A stretch of 64,000 nucleotides of DNA from Halomonas sp. McH1-25 (GCF_022348165.1 NZ_JAKRFI010000003.1:372001-436000); one strand, 5' to 3'; counted from the stretch's first letter, positions 41,644-52,439 are shown. A program made the numbers and translations. Notes: generated by a model from the sequence alone, not told the origin.

Positions 41644-42735
41644 ATGCGCCATAGACTTGCTATTTCTCCAGCCCTAGTCGCGCTGGTTCTGGGTATCGCT
41701 CTGCTCGCCTGGCTGGCATTCGGCGATATGCAGGGCTTTCGCGACACAGCTCCGCCCGCCGACGAACAAGCCGGCCAGGACCTGCCACGCGTCGAAGTCA
41801 CAACCTCCCATGCCGAGGCACACACCCCGCTCCTCACGCTGCAAGGGCAACTCGAGCCGTATCGCGACGTCACCCTGCGTCCGAGTCTGTCGGGCACCGT
41901 CGCCCGCCTGCCTCAGGCACAGGGCGCACGTGTCGAGCAAGGCGAGGTGCTGGTCGAACTCGAACAGGAAGATCTGGAGGCCCAACTGGCTCGCGCCGAG
42001 GCAGAACTCGAACTGCGCGAGGCGGAGCTCGAGGCCGGCCAGCGCCTGCGCAACCGCGATCTGGTCGCCAGCAACGAACTGCTGCGTCTGCAGAGCGCCC
42101 TGGCGACGGCCCGGGCGGAATTGGCCAGCCTGCGCGAACGGCAAGCCGACCTGAGCATCGTCGCGCCGTTCACCGGCACCCTCGACCGGCTGGATATCGA
42201 AGAAGGCGATTATCTCCAGGCCGGCGAGGAGATCGGTCGACTGATCGAGATCGATCGACTGACGGCGGAAGCCTGGGCGCCCCAACGTCGCGCCCTGGCC
42301 CTGCAGGAAGGCCTGCCGGTAACCGCCACTCTGCTCGACGGTAGCACGCTGCACGGTGAACTCAGCTACGTCGCCAGTGGCGCCGATGCGGCGACCCGCA
42401 GCTATGCCCTGGAAGCCAACATCGCCAATCCCGAGCGGCGGCGTATCGCCGGCGCCAGCGCCACGCTGGAAATCGCCCTGCCCGAGCGGCAGGCGCATCG
42501 CCTCTCGCCGGCCCGGTTGGTCCTCGATGAGCAGGGTCGCCTGGGCGTCAAGCATCTGACGTCGGACGACACGGTCGAATTCACGCCGGTGAGCCTGCTC
42601 ACCGCCAATGCCGCCCAAGCCTGGGTGACCGGCCTGCCTGGCGAGGTACGCCTGATCACCCTGGGCGGCGGTTTCGTCGCTGACGGCGACGCGGTCATCC
42701 CAGTGCCGGCCGATGCCGAAGAAGAGCGGAACTGA
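41644..42735 (+). CDS. RND efflux periplasmic adaptor (membrane fusion protein)
   Basis: The 363-aa adaptor has an N-terminal membrane anchor (SPALVALVLGIALLAWLAFG), a lipoyl-like half (RPSLSGTVARLPQAQGARVEQGEVL), an alpha-helical hairpin (about residues 100-150) and the matching lipoyl half (ADLSIVAPFTGTLDRLDIEEG), then beta-barrel domains. It links an RND pump to an outer-membrane channel. The upstream frame to 41560 is open, but the ATG at 41644 starts the anchor. The stop overlaps the pump start (TGATG), so they are coupled. Confidence 0.9.
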   Translation: MRHRLAISPALVALVLGIALLAWLAFGDMQGFRDTAPPADEQAGQDLPRVEVTTSHAEAHTPLLTLQGQLEPYRDVTLRPSLSGTVARLPQAQGARVEQGEVLVELEQEDLEAQLARAEAELELREAELEAGQRLRNRDLVASNELLRLQSALATARAELASLRERQADLSIVAPFTGTLDRLDIEEGDYLQAGEEIGRLIEIDRLTAEAWAPQRRALALQEGLPVTATLLDGSTLHGELSYVASGADAATRSYALEANIANPERRRIAGASATLEIALPERQAHRLSPARLVLDEQGRLGVKHLTSDDTVEFTPVSLLTANAAQAWVTGLPGEVRLITLGGGFVADGDAVIPVPADAEEERN

Positions 42736-45700
42736 TGCGCACTCTGATCTACGCCGCACTGAACCGGACACGCACCACCTTGCTGCTGCTGATTTTCCTG
42801 CTGTTGGCGGGGATGGTGGCCTACCAGGCGATACCCAAGGAATCCAACCCCGACGTGGCGATTCCGATGATCTACGTGTCGCTGAGTCTCGAAGGCGTCA
42901 GTCCAGAGGACGCCGAGCGCCTGTTGGTTCGGCCCATGGAGCAGGAGCTGCGCGCCATCGAGGGCCTCGAGAAGATGACCTCCCAGTCCAGCGAAGGGCA
43001 TGCCTCGATCACTCTCGAGTTCGATGCCGGCTTCGATGCGCGCCAGGCGCTGGCCGACGTCCGCGAACGGGTCGACATCGCACGCAGTTCGCTGCCCGAC
43101 GAAGCCGAGGAACCGCGCGTCATGGAGGTCAACGTGTCGCTGTTTCCGGTGATGTCGGTGGGCCTGTCGGGACCGCTGTCGGCTGCCGAGCTGATGACCG
43201 TGGCTCGCGAACTCAAGCTGGCCATCGAGGGCATACCCCAGGTACTGGAAGTGGATATCGCCGGCGAGCGCGAAAACCTGCTGGAAATCGTCGTCGATCC
43301 GCTGGTCCTCGACAGTTACGGGGTCGATTTCGACACGTTGTTCAACCTGGTGTCGCGCAACAACCGCCTGGTCGCGGCCGGCAGCATCGACAACGGCGCC
43401 GGTCGGCTGACCATCAAGGTGCCCGGGGTGATCGAGGATATCGAGGACGTACTGGCGACACCGGTCAAGGTCGAGGGCGACCGTGTAGTCACCTTCGGCG
43501 ACGTGGCAATGGTTCAGCGCACGCTGAAGGACCCCGCCGGCTATGCGCGCATCGATGGCCAGCCGGCAGTGGTGCTGGAAATCTCCAAGCGCACCGGCGC
43601 CAACATCATCGCCACCGTGGATGCCGTCAACGCCATGCTGGCACAGGCCGAGTCGCGCCTGCCGGAGACGCTGGACGTCAGCGTCATCATGGACCAGTCG
43701 ACCGACGTCGAGAACATGCTCGACGAGCTGCTGAACAACGTACTCACCGCCGTGGTTCTGGTGCTGATCGTGATCCTCGCCACCATGGGGCCGCGCTCCG
43801 CCCTGCTGGTCGGCACGACCATTCCCGGCGCCTTTCTCACCGGCATTCTGCTGATCTGGGCGGTCGGCTACACGCTGAATATCGTCGTGCTGTTCGCCCT
43901 GATCCTGGTCGCCGGCATGCTGGTCGACGGCGCCATCGTGGTCGGTGAGCAGGCCGAGCGTTTTCTCGCCGAAGGACTCACGCCTCACGATGCCTGGGCG
44001 GGCGCGGCCAGCCGCATGGCCTGGCCGGTCATCTCGTCCACGGCCACCACATTGGTGGTGTTTTTGCCGCTGCTGTTCTGGCCGGGGGTGGTCGGCGAAT
44101 TCATGAAATACCTGCCAGCCACGGTGATTCTGTGCCTGCTGGCCTCGCTGGCCATGGCCCTGGTCTTTCTGCCTACCCTGGGCAACCTGTTCAGCCGCCG
44201 CCGCACGACCCAAAGCGACGCCATAAGCGCCGGTGGACGACTCTATCGTCGTAGCCTGGCCAGTCTGCTGCGGCATCCCGGCCTCACGCTGGCCGGGGCG
44301 CTACTGGTCATGGCGCTGATCTATATGGGCTATGCGCGCTTCAATCATGGCGTGGAGTTCTTCCCCTCGGTCGAACCGGACAGCGCCCAGGTGCTCGTAC
44401 ACGCCCGCGGCGATCTGTCGGTCGACGAGAAGGATGCCATCGTGCAGCGCGTGGAGGCTCGCCTGGATGGCATGAGCGAGATCGAGGCCCTCTATGCGCG
44501 CTCCTTCGCAGTGCCCAACGAGCAGCTCGGTGTCGATGTCATCGGCCAGCTTACCTTCCAGCTGATCGACTGGGACCAGCGCCGTCCGGCGGGCGAGATC
44601 CTCGCCGACATGGCCGAACGCACCGAGGGCATCCCCGGCATTCAACTGGAGTTTCGCGAGCAGGAACAAGGGCCGACCAGCGGCAAGCCGATCCAGATCG
44701 AACTGAGCGGCGATGACCCGGCCGCCATCGAGCGCGCCGTGGAACAGCTGCGTGCCGCCATGCAGCGTCTCGGCGGCTTTCGCGACATCGAGGACAACCG
44801 CAGTCTGCCCGGTGTGGAATGGCGGCTCCAGGTCGACCGCGAGGCCGCGGCCCGCTTCGGCGCCGACGTGACCACCATCGGCAGCGCCGTGCAACTGGTG
44901 ACCACGGGCCTGCAGATCGCTACCTACCGTCCCCAGGATGCCACGGATGAAGTCGATATCCGCGTGCGCCTGCCCGGCGCCCGGCGCAGCCTCGACCAGC
45001 TGCAGCGCATGACAATCAACACCACGCGCGGCCAGGTGCCGATCAGCCATTTCGTGACCCTGGAGCCAGCGCCCAAGGTCGGCACGTTGCACCGGGTCGA
45101 TAGCCAGCGCACCCTGACCCTCGCTGCCGATGTCGCCCCCGGTCGCCAGGTCGACGAGCGCATCAATGCGCTGAGCGGCGAACTGGACGCACTACCCGAC
45201 GGCGTGCGGGTCGGCTTCGCCGGGGAACAGCAGGACCAGGCCGAGACCACCCGTTTCCTGGGCATGGCGTTCGGCGTGGCGATCTTTCTGATGGCGATCA
45301 TCCTGGTCACCCAGTTCAACAGCCTCTACCAGGCGGGCCTGGTGCTCTCGGCGATCGTGTTCTCCACCGCCGGGGTGCTGCTCGGCCTGCTGCTCAACGC
45401 TCAACCCTTCGGCATCGTCATGGTGGGGATGGGAATCATCGCCCTGGCCGGCATCGTGGTGAACAACAACATCGTACTGATCGACACCTACAATCAGTTG
45501 CGCGACGAGGGCCTGAACGCCGACGAAGCAGCCCTGGAGGCAGGTGGCCGCCGCCTGCGGCCCGTCCTGCTCACGGCCGTCACCACGATTCTCGGACTGA
45601 TGCCGATGGTGCTGGGCGTGAATGTCGATCTGCTCGGCCCGAGCCTGGGCTGGGGCGCTCCCTCGACACAGTGGTGGACGCAGCTGTCCAGCGCCATCGC

Positions 45701-45821
45701 CGGCGGACTGGGCTTCGCCACCGGCCTGACCCTGCTGCTTACGCCGTGCATGCTGTTGCTGGGTGCGCGCCTGGGAGAGCGCCTGTCACGCCGCCGCATT
45801 GGCCGAACCGTTTCGCACTGA
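42735..45821 (+). CDS. RND family efflux transporter (AcrB/HAE1-like)
   Basis: A 1028-aa inner-membrane proton-driven exporter with 12 predicted transmembrane segments and two large periplasmic loops (PKESNPDVAIPMIYVSLSLE at the N-terminus). In the TM4 proton-relay motif the family usual V-D-D/N-A-I-V-V is LVDGAIVVGEQ: the first Asp is kept and the second is Gly. In TM10 the AcrB Lys is Asn (VVNNNIVLID), as in many non-AcrB RND pumps. Substrate is unknown. No outer-membrane partner gene lies nearby, so a TolC-like protein encoded elsewhere is implied. Confidence 0.92.
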   Translation: MRTLIYAALNRTRTTLLLLIFLLLAGMVAYQAIPKESNPDVAIPMIYVSLSLEGVSPEDAERLLVRPMEQELRAIEGLEKMTSQSSEGHASITLEFDAGFDARQALADVRERVDIARSSLPDEAEEPRVMEVNVSLFPVMSVGLSGPLSAAELMTVARELKLAIEGIPQVLEVDIAGERENLLEIVVDPLVLDSYGVDFDTLFNLVSRNNRLVAAGSIDNGAGRLTIKVPGVIEDIEDVLATPVKVEGDRVVTFGDVAMVQRTLKDPAGYARIDGQPAVVLEISKRTGANIIATVDAVNAMLAQAESRLPETLDVSVIMDQSTDVENMLDELLNNVLTAVVLVLIVILATMGPRSALLVGTTIPGAFLTGILLIWAVGYTLNIVVLFALILVAGMLVDGAIVVGEQAERFLAEGLTPHDAWAGAASRMAWPVISSTATTLVVFLPLLFWPGVVGEFMKYLPATVILCLLASLAMALVFLPTLGNLFSRRRTTQSDAISAGGRLYRRSLASLLRHPGLTLAGALLVMALIYMGYARFNHGVEFFPSVEPDSAQVLVHARGDLSVDEKDAIVQRVEARLDGMSEIEALYARSFAVPNEQLGVDVIGQLTFQLIDWDQRRPAGEILADMAERTEGIPGIQLEFREQEQGPTSGKPIQIELSGDDPAAIERAVEQLRAAMQRLGGFRDIEDNRSLPGVEWRLQVDREAAARFGADVTTIGSAVQLVTTGLQIATYRPQDATDEVDIRVRLPGARRSLDQLQRMTINTTRGQVPISHFVTLEPAPKVGTLHRVDSQRTLTLAADVAPGRQVDERINALSGELDALPDGVRVGFAGEQQDQAETTRFLGMAFGVAIFLMAIILVTQFNSLYQAGLVLSAIVFSTAGVLLGLLLNAQPFGIVMVGMGIIALAGIVVNNNIVLIDTYNQLRDEGLNADEAALEAGGRRLRPVLLTAVTTILGLMPMVLGVNVDLLGPSLGWGAPSTQWWTQLSSAIAGGLGFATGLTLLLTPCMLLLGARLGERLSRRRIGRTVSH

Positions 45822-45836
45822 AGGCAGAAAAAGACA

Positions 45837-45859
45837 AGGCCCGCCAACGAGGCGGGCCT
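45837..45859. terminator. Bidirectional terminator between RND and rsd
   Basis: AGGCCCGCC (45837-45845) and GGCGGGCCT (45851-45859) form a perfect 9-bp stem. On the minus strand it is followed by TGTCTTTTT, so it mainly terminates rsd. Confidence 0.8.
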
Positions 45860-45897
45860 GTGTAGCGGGCTGGCGAGAGTGTTCGGGCGATTGTGGG

Positions 45898-46401
45898 TCA
45901 GAGGGTCGCGCTGGGCGCCGCTTCCGACGCCGGCGGTGGCGAATGCGATGCATGGAGACGTTCGATGAACTCGTCTTCCAGGGCAAAGCGTTCGGTCATC
46001 GCCTTCCGCAGCCGCGTCAGCCAGGCCGGCAGCCGCGATGCAAAGTGCTGGCAGCGCACCGGTGTGGAAAACTCGTTCTCGAACTCCAGCGCCATCTCGG
46101 TAGACTTCTCCAACCGAGCCAGTAGTTTCTCGGCGACGGCCAGGGCTTCGCGATCGTCGAAGGCCTTGGCCTCCTCGCGCAGTTGCGGGTAAATCTCGAA
46201 GTGGCCGGCGCTGATGTAGTCCATCAGCAGCTCATTGAAGCGGTCGATCCGTTCCTTGGGTACCGACTCGCAATCGATTTCGCAAGCTTCATTGAGATCC
46301 ATGAAAGCCACTAGCATGTCATGGCGCTCTTCCAGCCAGTGATCGATGAGGCGGTGTACGCCACCCCAGCGTTCCAGAGCCGTTTTGCAATCCTCTAGCA
46401 T
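45898..46401 (-). CDS. rsd: Anti-sigma-70 factor Rsd/AlgQ
   Basis: Rsd binds domain 4 of sigma-70 and helps redistribute RNA polymerase to alternative sigma factors in stationary phase. In Pseudomonas the homologue AlgQ affects alginate and other outputs. The 167-aa all-helical protein begins LEDCKTALERWGGVHRLIDHWL, the family signature, and contains RFNELLMDYISAGHFEIYPQL. AGGGAGA precedes the ATG. It is separated from dsbB by an 80-bp gap with a large hairpin. Confidence 0.92.
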   Translation of the reverse strand: MLEDCKTALERWGGVHRLIDHWLEERHDMLVAFMDLNEACEIDCESVPKERIDRFNELLMDYISAGHFEIYPQLREEAKAFDDREALAVAEKLLARLEKSTEMALEFENEFSTPVRCQHFASRLPAWLTRLRKAMTERFALEDEFIERLHASHSPPPASEAAPSATL

Positions 46402-46433
46402 GGACCGTCTCCCTTCGTCCTTGTCCCAAGCGG

Positions 46434-46467
46434 GACACCCAGCGTCGCCTCAAGCCACGCTGGTGTC
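46434..46467 (-). terminator. Hairpin between dsbB and rsd
   Basis: Arms at 46434-46445 (GACACCCAGCGT) and 46457-46467 (ACGCTGGTGTC) pair over 11 bp with one bulged C. It may terminate dsbB or shape the rsd leader; there is no T run. Confidence 0.4.
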
Positions 46468-46481
46468 AATCCTGCTTTGCC

Positions 46482-47015
46482 CTAAAGTCGTGACGGGCTA
46501 ACGTCACGTTGCAAAACGCTACGAAACGTCATGAAGAGCGGGACGACCGCCAAGATCGCGAATCCGATCAACGTCCACTGCGGCAGGCTCAGACCCAACC
46601 AGATGCCATCGATCTCGGCACATTCGCCGGAGCCCGAGAGAACACGCGAGAGCACGTCCCACAGGGGCAGCACTTCCATCATGTAATCGAGACCGGGGCC
46701 GCAGCTCGGTACCTGATCCGGCGGCAGGGACTGCAACCAGACATGCCGCCCGGCCACGGCAATCCCTCCACCGACCGCAGCCAGACCCAGGACGCCATAG
46801 ATGCTACCGCCCCAGCCGCGCGGATTATGGATCGCCGCGACCAGGAACACGGCCGCCGCCGACAGCACCGCGACGCGCTGGAAAATGCACAAGGGGCAGG
46901 GTTCGAGGCCCACACCATATTGCAACCACAGCGCAACGCCCATCATCAGGGCACAAAAGGCCAGTCCCACCACGCTCCACTGGCGAATGCTCGCCCTGGA
47001 CAGGACATTCCACAT
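46482..47015 (-). CDS. dsbB: Disulfide bond formation protein DsbB
   Basis: DsbB reoxidises periplasmic DsbA and passes electrons to quinone. The 177-aa protein has four transmembrane segments. The first periplasmic redox pair is in [10 protein letters not shown] (C-x2-C) and the second pair is PSCGPGL...SGECAEI. The conserved Arg after the first pair is present. The ATG at 47015 starts [11 protein letters not shown] with GGGAGA eight bases upstream; the longer frame to 47048 is less likely. It lies downstream of gshA, giving a thiol-redox pair. Confidence 0.92.
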   Translation of the reverse strand: MWNVLSRASIRQWSVVGLAFCALMMGVALWLQYGVGLEPCPLCIFQRVAVLSAAAVFLVAAIHNPRGWGGSIYGVLGLAAVGGGIAVAGRHVWLQSLPPDQVPSCGPGLDYMMEVLPLWDVLSRVLSGSGECAEIDGIWLGLSLPQWTLIGFAILAVVPLFMTFRSVLQRDVSPSRL

Positions 47016-47040
47016 CGCGTCATTCTCCCTCGCAAGGAAA

Positions 47041-47060
47041 CGGCCCACAGAGGTGGGCCG
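47041..47060 (-). terminator. Terminator after gshA
   Basis: CGGCCCAC (47041-47048) and GTGGGCCG (47053-47060) form an 8-bp stem, followed on the minus strand by TTTCCTTG. It separates gshA from dsbB. Confidence 0.65.
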
Positions 47061-47074
47061 CCGGTTTCGGTAGG

Positions 47075-48679
47075 TCAGACTGCGGTCTTTCGCCGTGGTT
47101 CACGCGCCCGGGCGAAATAGGCATCCAGAAATTCATTGAAGCCGTCCGCGTCGGCCGCCTCGATGTCGCTCTGCTGCTGATGGGATGTCTCGGTCAGCTG
47201 GGTGAACAGCGTGTCGCGCGCCCGATCCATGGGATGACTGCGGAAAAATTCCGCTTGGGTGCGGGCCTGCTCGAGAGTGTACTCGACGAACTCGCTACCG
47301 GTTTCTTCGAGCGCAGCCAGCAAGCGGCCCGACGGCGTCTGCTCGGGGTGACCGAGCAAGGGGCGCAACGCATCGAGCGCCTCGACATGCTGGGCGGCAT
47401 TGCCCTTGATGGTGTCGAGCAGGGCCGCGACCTCGCGCATCTCGTCGAAGATGTAACCGGCGCGTTCGGCGAGGCGCTGCTCGCGGCCATCGACCGCTAG
47501 CGTCAATGCCGGATCGCGACCGGCATCGACCACCGCACGGCGATTGTCGTCGAGCCGGTCGCACTCCTCGTCGGGTATCCACGGGCTCTCGGAAAGCAGG
47601 CACCACATCAGGAACGTATCGATGAAGCGCATCTGGGGCTCGTCGATGCCCAGCGGCAGGAACGGATTGAGGTCCAGGCAGCGCACCTCGATGTACTCGA
47701 CGCCACGCGCTTCCAGGGCCTGGGTCGGTGTCTCGTCATGGCGCGCGACGCGCTTGGGGCGGATGTCGCTGTAGTACTCGTTCTCGATCTGCAGGATATT
47801 GGCATTGAGTTGTTGCCAGTCACCCGCGCGGTTGACGCCCAGGCGCTCGTAGGCCGGCCACGGCGTGGTGATCGCATGGCGCAGCGTACCCACGTAGTTG
47901 GACAGCGAATTGAAGCAGATCTTCAACTGCGCCTGAACCTTGTTCTGGTAGCCCAGATCGGACATGCGCAGGCTGGTGGCATAGGGCGAGACCAACGTAT
48001 CGCGGGCATGGGCCCGCAGCTTGTCGGGAACCGCCCCGGTCAGGAAACTGCGATCCAGCGCCGGCGAGGCGCCGAACAGGTACAGCAGCAACCAGCTGTT
48101 GCGCCGGAAATTGCGGATCAGATCGAAATAGCGCCCGGAGCGGTAGGCATCGAGCGGCTTGTCCTCGGCCCCCTCCAGCTCGCGCAGCAGCGGCCACATG
48201 CTTTCGGGCAGCGAGATATTGTAGTGTACCCCGGCGATGGCCTGCATGATGCGCCCGTAACGCACGTCCAGCCCCTTGCGATAGACATGCTTCATGGTGC
48301 CGACGTTGGAACTGCCGTAGTCGGCGATCGGCACGCTGTCATTGCCCTGCAAGCGCGCCGGCATGCTCGCCGGCCAGATCAGCTCGTCGCCCAGGTGGCG
48401 ATAGCTGAAGCGATGCAGGTCGGTCAGGAAATCCAGCGCGTCCTTGGGCCGACAGTACACCGGCGTGATGTACTCGAGCAGCGCTTCGGAATAGTCGGTG
48501 GTGACGTGCGGATGGGTCAGTTTCGACCCCAAGGCATGCGGATGTGGCGTCTGGGCGATGCTGCCCTCGGCATCCACCCGCAGCCCTTCCTTCTCGATAC
48601 CGCGTCGCAGCCGGCCCAGCAGACCCTGGCGTGCCGGCCCCTTGAGCCGCGCAATGGCGTTGTCTAGTTGCTCGGACAA
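47075..48679 (-). CDS. gshA: Glutamate-cysteine ligase GshA
   Basis: GshA joins glutamate and cysteine, the first and rate-limiting step of glutathione synthesis. The 534-aa protein matches the enteric/gamma type 1 family (E. coli 518 aa): [13 protein letters not shown] near residue 30, [45 protein letters not shown], and [11 protein letters not shown]. The start is TTG at 48679 (family start [12 protein letters not shown]) with GAGGGG eight bases upstream. An upstream frame to 48736 is open but has no family similarity. Confidence 0.93.
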   Translation of the reverse strand: MSEQLDNAIARLKGPARQGLLGRLRRGIEKEGLRVDAEGSIAQTPHPHALGSKLTHPHVTTDYSEALLEYITPVYCRPKDALDFLTDLHRFSYRHLGDELIWPASMPARLQGNDSVPIADYGSSNVGTMKHVYRKGLDVRYGRIMQAIAGVHYNISLPESMWPLLRELEGAEDKPLDAYRSGRYFDLIRNFRRNSWLLLYLFGASPALDRSFLTGAVPDKLRAHARDTLVSPYATSLRMSDLGYQNKVQAQLKICFNSLSNYVGTLRHAITTPWPAYERLGVNRAGDWQQLNANILQIENEYYSDIRPKRVARHDETPTQALEARGVEYIEVRCLDLNPFLPLGIDEPQMRFIDTFLMWCLLSESPWIPDEECDRLDDNRRAVVDAGRDPALTLAVDGREQRLAERAGYIFDEMREVAALLDTIKGNAAQHVEALDALRPLLGHPEQTPSGRLLAALEETGSEFVEYTLEQARTQAEFFRSHPMDRARDTLFTQLTETSHQQQSDIEAADADGFNEFLDAYFARAREPRRKTAV

Positions 48680-48805
48680 GATCACTACCCCTCGTTGAAG
48701 CCGGTACGCCGGCGCGCGGCACGGCAAGCTAAACATCAGATTATGGTGCCGCGACGGGCCCTTTCAAGGCGCTTGTCGTTTTCAGGCTAACCAAAGACGT
48801 GCATC

Positions 48806-51154
48806 TTAGCGGTTCTTGCGGGCTTTCAGTAACGCTTCGCCCAACGCCCCCATCTGTCCACCGCTGGATGCACCGCCCTGCCCTTGACCATTGCGCCGTG
48901 CAGGCTTGTTGCGTGAGGCAGCGTTGTTGCCACCGGCGCTCTTGCGTGACGCTGCCTCGCCGGGCTGATCGTGCATGCGCATCGACAGGCCGATGCGTGC
49001 ACGCTCGATATCCACGTCCATGACCTTGACCTTGACGATGTCGCCGGCCTTGACCACCTGACGCGGGTCATCGACGAAGCTGTCGGAGAGTGCCGAGATG
49101 TGCACCAGGCCGTCCTGATGCACGCCGATATCGACGAAGGCCCCGAAGTGAGTGACGTTGGTCACCGTGCCCTCGAGGATCATGCCCGGCTCGAGGTCCT
49201 TGAGCGTCTCCACCCCTTCGCGGAATTCGGCGGCCTTGAACTCGGGTCGCGGATCGCGTCCGGGCTTGTCGAGTTCCTTGAGGATGTCGGTCACCGTGGG
49301 CACACCGAAGCTGTCGTCGACGTAATCGGCGGGTTTCACCGACTTGAGAAAGGCACTGTCGCCGATCAGGCTGGCCAGCTCGCGTCCGCCCTGCTTGGCG
49401 ATACGGTTTACCACCGGGTAGGCCTCGGGGTGCACGGCACTGGCATCCAGCGGGTTGTCGCCGTTCATGATGCGCAGGAAACCGGCGCACTGTTCGAAGG
49501 TACGCGGCCCCAGACGGCTTACCTCGAGCAGATCGCGACGATTGCGGAACGGGCCCTCGGTATTGCGGCGCATGACGATGTTCTCGGCCAGGCCAGGGTT
49601 GAGCCCCGACACGCGCGAAAGCAGCGCGCTGGATGCCATGTTGAGGTCGACACCCACCGCGTTGACGCAATCCTCGATCACCGCCTCCAGGCTGCGCGAG
49701 AGCTGCACCTGCGAAACGTCGTGCTGGTACTGGCCGACCCCGATCGACTTGGGCTCGATCTTGACCAGCTCGGCCAGCGGATCCTGCAGGCGCCGGGCGA
49801 TGGATATCGCGCCACGGATGGTGACATCGAGGTCGGGAAATTCCCGCGAGGCATATTCGGATGCCGAGTAGACGGAGGCGCCGGCTTCGCTGACCATGAC
49901 CTTGGACAGGCGGCGCTTATCGGCCAGGCGCTTGACCAGCTCGGCAGCCAGCTTGTCGGTCTCGCGGCTGGCGGTGCCATTGCCGATGGCGACCAGTTCC
50001 ACGTCATGCTTGTCGACCAGTGCGGCGAGCGTGTCCAGCGACTCGCGCCAGCGGTTCTGCGGCGCGTGCGGGTAGATCACCGCCTGGTCGAGAAACTGAC
50101 CGGTAGCATCGACCACCGCCACCTTGCAGCCGGTACGCAGGCCGGGGTCCAGCGCCAGGGTGGCCTTGGGCCCGGCCGGTGCGGCAAGCAGCAGATCCTT
50201 GAGGTTAGCGGCGAACACCTCGATGGCCTCGGTCTCGGCGCGCTCGCGCAGACGGCCCATCAGCTCGGTCTCGAGATGGGTGTAGAGCTTGACCCGCCAG
50301 GTCCAGCGCACCACTTCACGCAACCAGCGATCGGCGGCACGGCCGTCGTCGTGAATGGCGAAGTGTTTTGCGATGGCGACCTCGGCGGGATGCACCGGCG
50401 CCTCGTCTTCTCCGGGCAGCTTGATGGACAGGCCCAGCACGCCTTCGTTGCGCCCACGGAACATTGCCAGGGCACGATGCGAAGGCACCTTGGCCAGGCG
50501 TTCGTCGTGTTCGAAGTAGTCGGAGAACTTGGCGCCCTCCTTCTGCTTGCCGTCGATCACCCGGGCGCTGAGCTCGCCCTCTTCCCACAGGCGGTCACGC
50601 AGGCGGCCGACCAGCTCGGCATCCTCGGCGAAGCGCTCCATGAGGATCTGCTTGGCGCCGTCGAGGGCCGCCTTGGTGTCCTCGACAGCCGGCGTGTCAC
50701 CGTCCGCCGCACGCAGATAACCTTGAGCTTCGGCCTCCGGATCGAGTGCCGGATTGGCCAGTAGTGCATCGGCCAGCGGTTCGAGCCCCGCCTCACGCGC
50801 AATCTGCGCCTTGGTGCGGCGCTTCTTCTTATAGGGCAGATAAAGGTCTTCGAGACGCTGCTTGGTATCCGCCTCACGAACCTGGGCAGCCAGCGCATCG
50901 GTCAGCTTGCCCTGTTCGTCGATGCTGGCCAGCACCGACTCGCGACGTTCTTCCAGCTCGCGCAGATAGCGCAGGCGCTCCTCCAGGCTACGCAACTGGC
51001 CATCGTCGAGACCGCCGGTGACTTCCTTGCGATAGCGGGAGATGAACGGCACGGTGGCACCGCCGTCGAGCAGCTCCACGGCGGCTGCTACCTGAGCGGG
51101 GCGGACGGCGAGTTCGTCGGCGAGACGGGCGATGATCTTGGCTTGGGCGTCCAT
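48806..51154 (-). CDS. tex: Tex family RNA-binding transcription accessory protein
   Basis: Tex is a widely conserved S1-domain protein of uncertain mechanism, linked to transcription and translation and to RNA binding. The 782-aa product has the full layout: N-terminal helical region ([20 protein letters not shown]), YqgF-like RNase H domain ([17 protein letters not shown]), helix-hairpin-helix ([15 protein letters not shown]), and the C-terminal S1 domain ([20 protein letters not shown]). It ends in a basic, Gly/Ser-rich tail. The ATG at 51154 has AAGGAA upstream. Confidence 0.93.
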   Translation of the reverse strand: MDAQAKIIARLADELAVRPAQVAAAVELLDGGATVPFISRYRKEVTGGLDDGQLRSLEERLRYLRELEERRESVLASIDEQGKLTDALAAQVREADTKQRLEDLYLPYKKKRRTKAQIAREAGLEPLADALLANPALDPEAEAQGYLRAADGDTPAVEDTKAALDGAKQILMERFAEDAELVGRLRDRLWEEGELSARVIDGKQKEGAKFSDYFEHDERLAKVPSHRALAMFRGRNEGVLGLSIKLPGEDEAPVHPAEVAIAKHFAIHDDGRAADRWLREVVRWTWRVKLYTHLETELMGRLRERAETEAIEVFAANLKDLLLAAPAGPKATLALDPGLRTGCKVAVVDATGQFLDQAVIYPHAPQNRWRESLDTLAALVDKHDVELVAIGNGTASRETDKLAAELVKRLADKRRLSKVMVSEAGASVYSASEYASREFPDLDVTIRGAISIARRLQDPLAELVKIEPKSIGVGQYQHDVSQVQLSRSLEAVIEDCVNAVGVDLNMASSALLSRVSGLNPGLAENIVMRRNTEGPFRNRRDLLEVSRLGPRTFEQCAGFLRIMNGDNPLDASAVHPEAYPVVNRIAKQGGRELASLIGDSAFLKSVKPADYVDDSFGVPTVTDILKELDKPGRDPRPEFKAAEFREGVETLKDLEPGMILEGTVTNVTHFGAFVDIGVHQDGLVHISALSDSFVDDPRQVVKAGDIVKVKVMDVDIERARIGLSMRMHDQPGEAASRKSAGGNNAASRNKPARRNGQGQGGASSGGQMGALGEALLKARKNR

Positions 51155-51235
51155 GAAATTCCTTGGCGAACCAACGACGAAAAAGTTCGCGACAAGGTAC
51201 CACAAAGCGTCCCAAGGGCGCAGAGTCCGACACGA

Positions 51236-51475
51236 TCAATCGCGGCTCACCCCGTCATCGTCCCAGAACGGCCGGCTGGCTTCGCGCTCGACGTCGGCCC
51301 GGGTCAGGCCGATGTCCTTGAGCGTCGCATCGCTCAGCCGCCAGAGCTGCTGGCGTTCATGGCGCAACTGTTGCCAGCGCCGCAAGCGCTTGAGCAGCCG
51401 GCGCCAGCCTGGCGTTCTGGAGAGTTGCATATCGCCTAGCCCGGCAGCGCCAAGGGGCTCGTTGGAACGTGCCAT
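51236..51475 (-). CDS. DUF1127 small protein
   Basis: This 79-aa protein has a C-terminal DUF1127 domain (RHERQQLWRLSDATLKDIG...), an Arg-rich RNA-binding-type helical motif also called YjiS. Some relatives in alphaproteobacteria affect RNA and phosphate or stress responses. AGGAGG precedes the ATG by eight bases. It is divergent from a LysR gene with about 95 bp between the starts, so they may share regulation. Confidence 0.85.
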   Translation of the reverse strand: MARSNEPLGAAGLGDMQLSRTPGWRRLLKRLRRWQQLRHERQQLWRLSDATLKDIGLTRADVEREASRPFWDDDGVSRD

Positions 51476-51569
51476 GAGCGTATCCTCCTATGGAATGGTG
51501 GAGGAAGTGTCGGCGGCGGAGTAAAATCAATCCAACGAATGTTAATGATGCCAGGCATCAAGCTTTCTG

Positions 51570-52436
51570 ATGGATATCTCCATGCTTCAGACTATCGATC
51601 ATGAACTGCTGCGCACCTTCGTCGCCATCGTCGACCACGGCGGCTTCACGCGTGCCGCCGAGGCGGTCAACCGCACCCAGTCGGCCGTGAGCATGCAGAT
51701 CAAGCGTCTTGAGGAAGATGTCATTCGTCGTCCGCTGTTCGAGCGCGACGGTCGCCAGATCCGCCTGACCAGCGAGGGCAACACCCTGCTCGGCTACGCC
51801 CGGCGCATTCTCGATCTGCACGGCGAGGCCCTGAACGTGCTGCGTCAGCCCGACATGGTCGGGCGCGTGAAGATCGGCGTACCCGACGATTATGTGATGC
51901 GCTTTTTGCCGGGCATTCTCAAGTCGTTCTCCCAGTCCTGGCCCCTGGTCGACGTGGAGGTGCACTGCGAACCCTCGGCGCAGTTGCTGTCACGTCAGGA
52001 CGGCAGCCTCGACCTATGCATCGTGACCCGCGAGCCAGGACATGAGATGGGCGAGCTACTGCGTCAGGAACCGATGGTCTGGGTAGTGGCCGACAGTCAC
52101 TCGCCGCATAGGCAGGAACCGATTCCCCTGGCCCTGTTCGACGAGGACTGCTTCTGCCGCAAGCGTGCCTGTGCGGCCTTGGGACGTAACGGCAAACGCT
52201 TTCGTGTCGCCTACAGCAGCCCCAGTCTGGCGACGCTCCAGGCCGTGGTGAACGCCGGATTGGCGGTATCGGCTTTGATGCAGAGCCTGGTCACGCCGAA
52301 CATGCGCATTCTCGGCGAGGCGGAGGGTTTCCCCGCCCTGCCGAGCGCGTCGATCATGCTCCTGCGGACCTCACAGACGCATTCACCGATCGTCGATGGG
52401 CTGGCGCGCTACATCGCCGAGGGCTTCAAACATTAG
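51570..52436 (+). CDS. LysR-type transcriptional regulator
   Basis: This 288-aa LysR regulator has an N-terminal winged helix (LLRTFVAIVDHGGFTRAAEAVNRTQ, AVSMQIKRLEEDV) and a C-terminal substrate-binding domain (GRVKIGVPDDYVMRFLPGIL). ATG 51570 or 51582 could be used. It is divergent from the DUF1127 gene, an arrangement that often means the regulator controls that gene. The inducer is unknown. Confidence 0.88.
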   Translation: MDISMLQTIDHELLRTFVAIVDHGGFTRAAEAVNRTQSAVSMQIKRLEEDVIRRPLFERDGRQIRLTSEGNTLLGYARRILDLHGEALNVLRQPDMVGRVKIGVPDDYVMRFLPGILKSFSQSWPLVDVEVHCEPSAQLLSRQDGSLDLCIVTREPGHEMGELLRQEPMVWVVADSHSPHRQEPIPLALFDEDCFCRKRACAALGRNGKRFRVAYSSPSLATLQAVVNAGLAVSALMQSLVTPNMRILGEAEGFPALPSASIMLLRTSQTHSPIVDGLARYIAEGFKH

Positions 52437-52439
52437 ACG

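Noticed and set aside
42402-44276. 624-aa minus-strand ORF opposite the RND genes
   Set aside because: Antisense shadow; His/Gln/Arg-rich product without domains.
48971-50764. 597-aa plus-strand ORF opposite tex
   Set aside because: Antisense shadow of a GC-rich gene; the minus-strand Tex protein is unambiguous.
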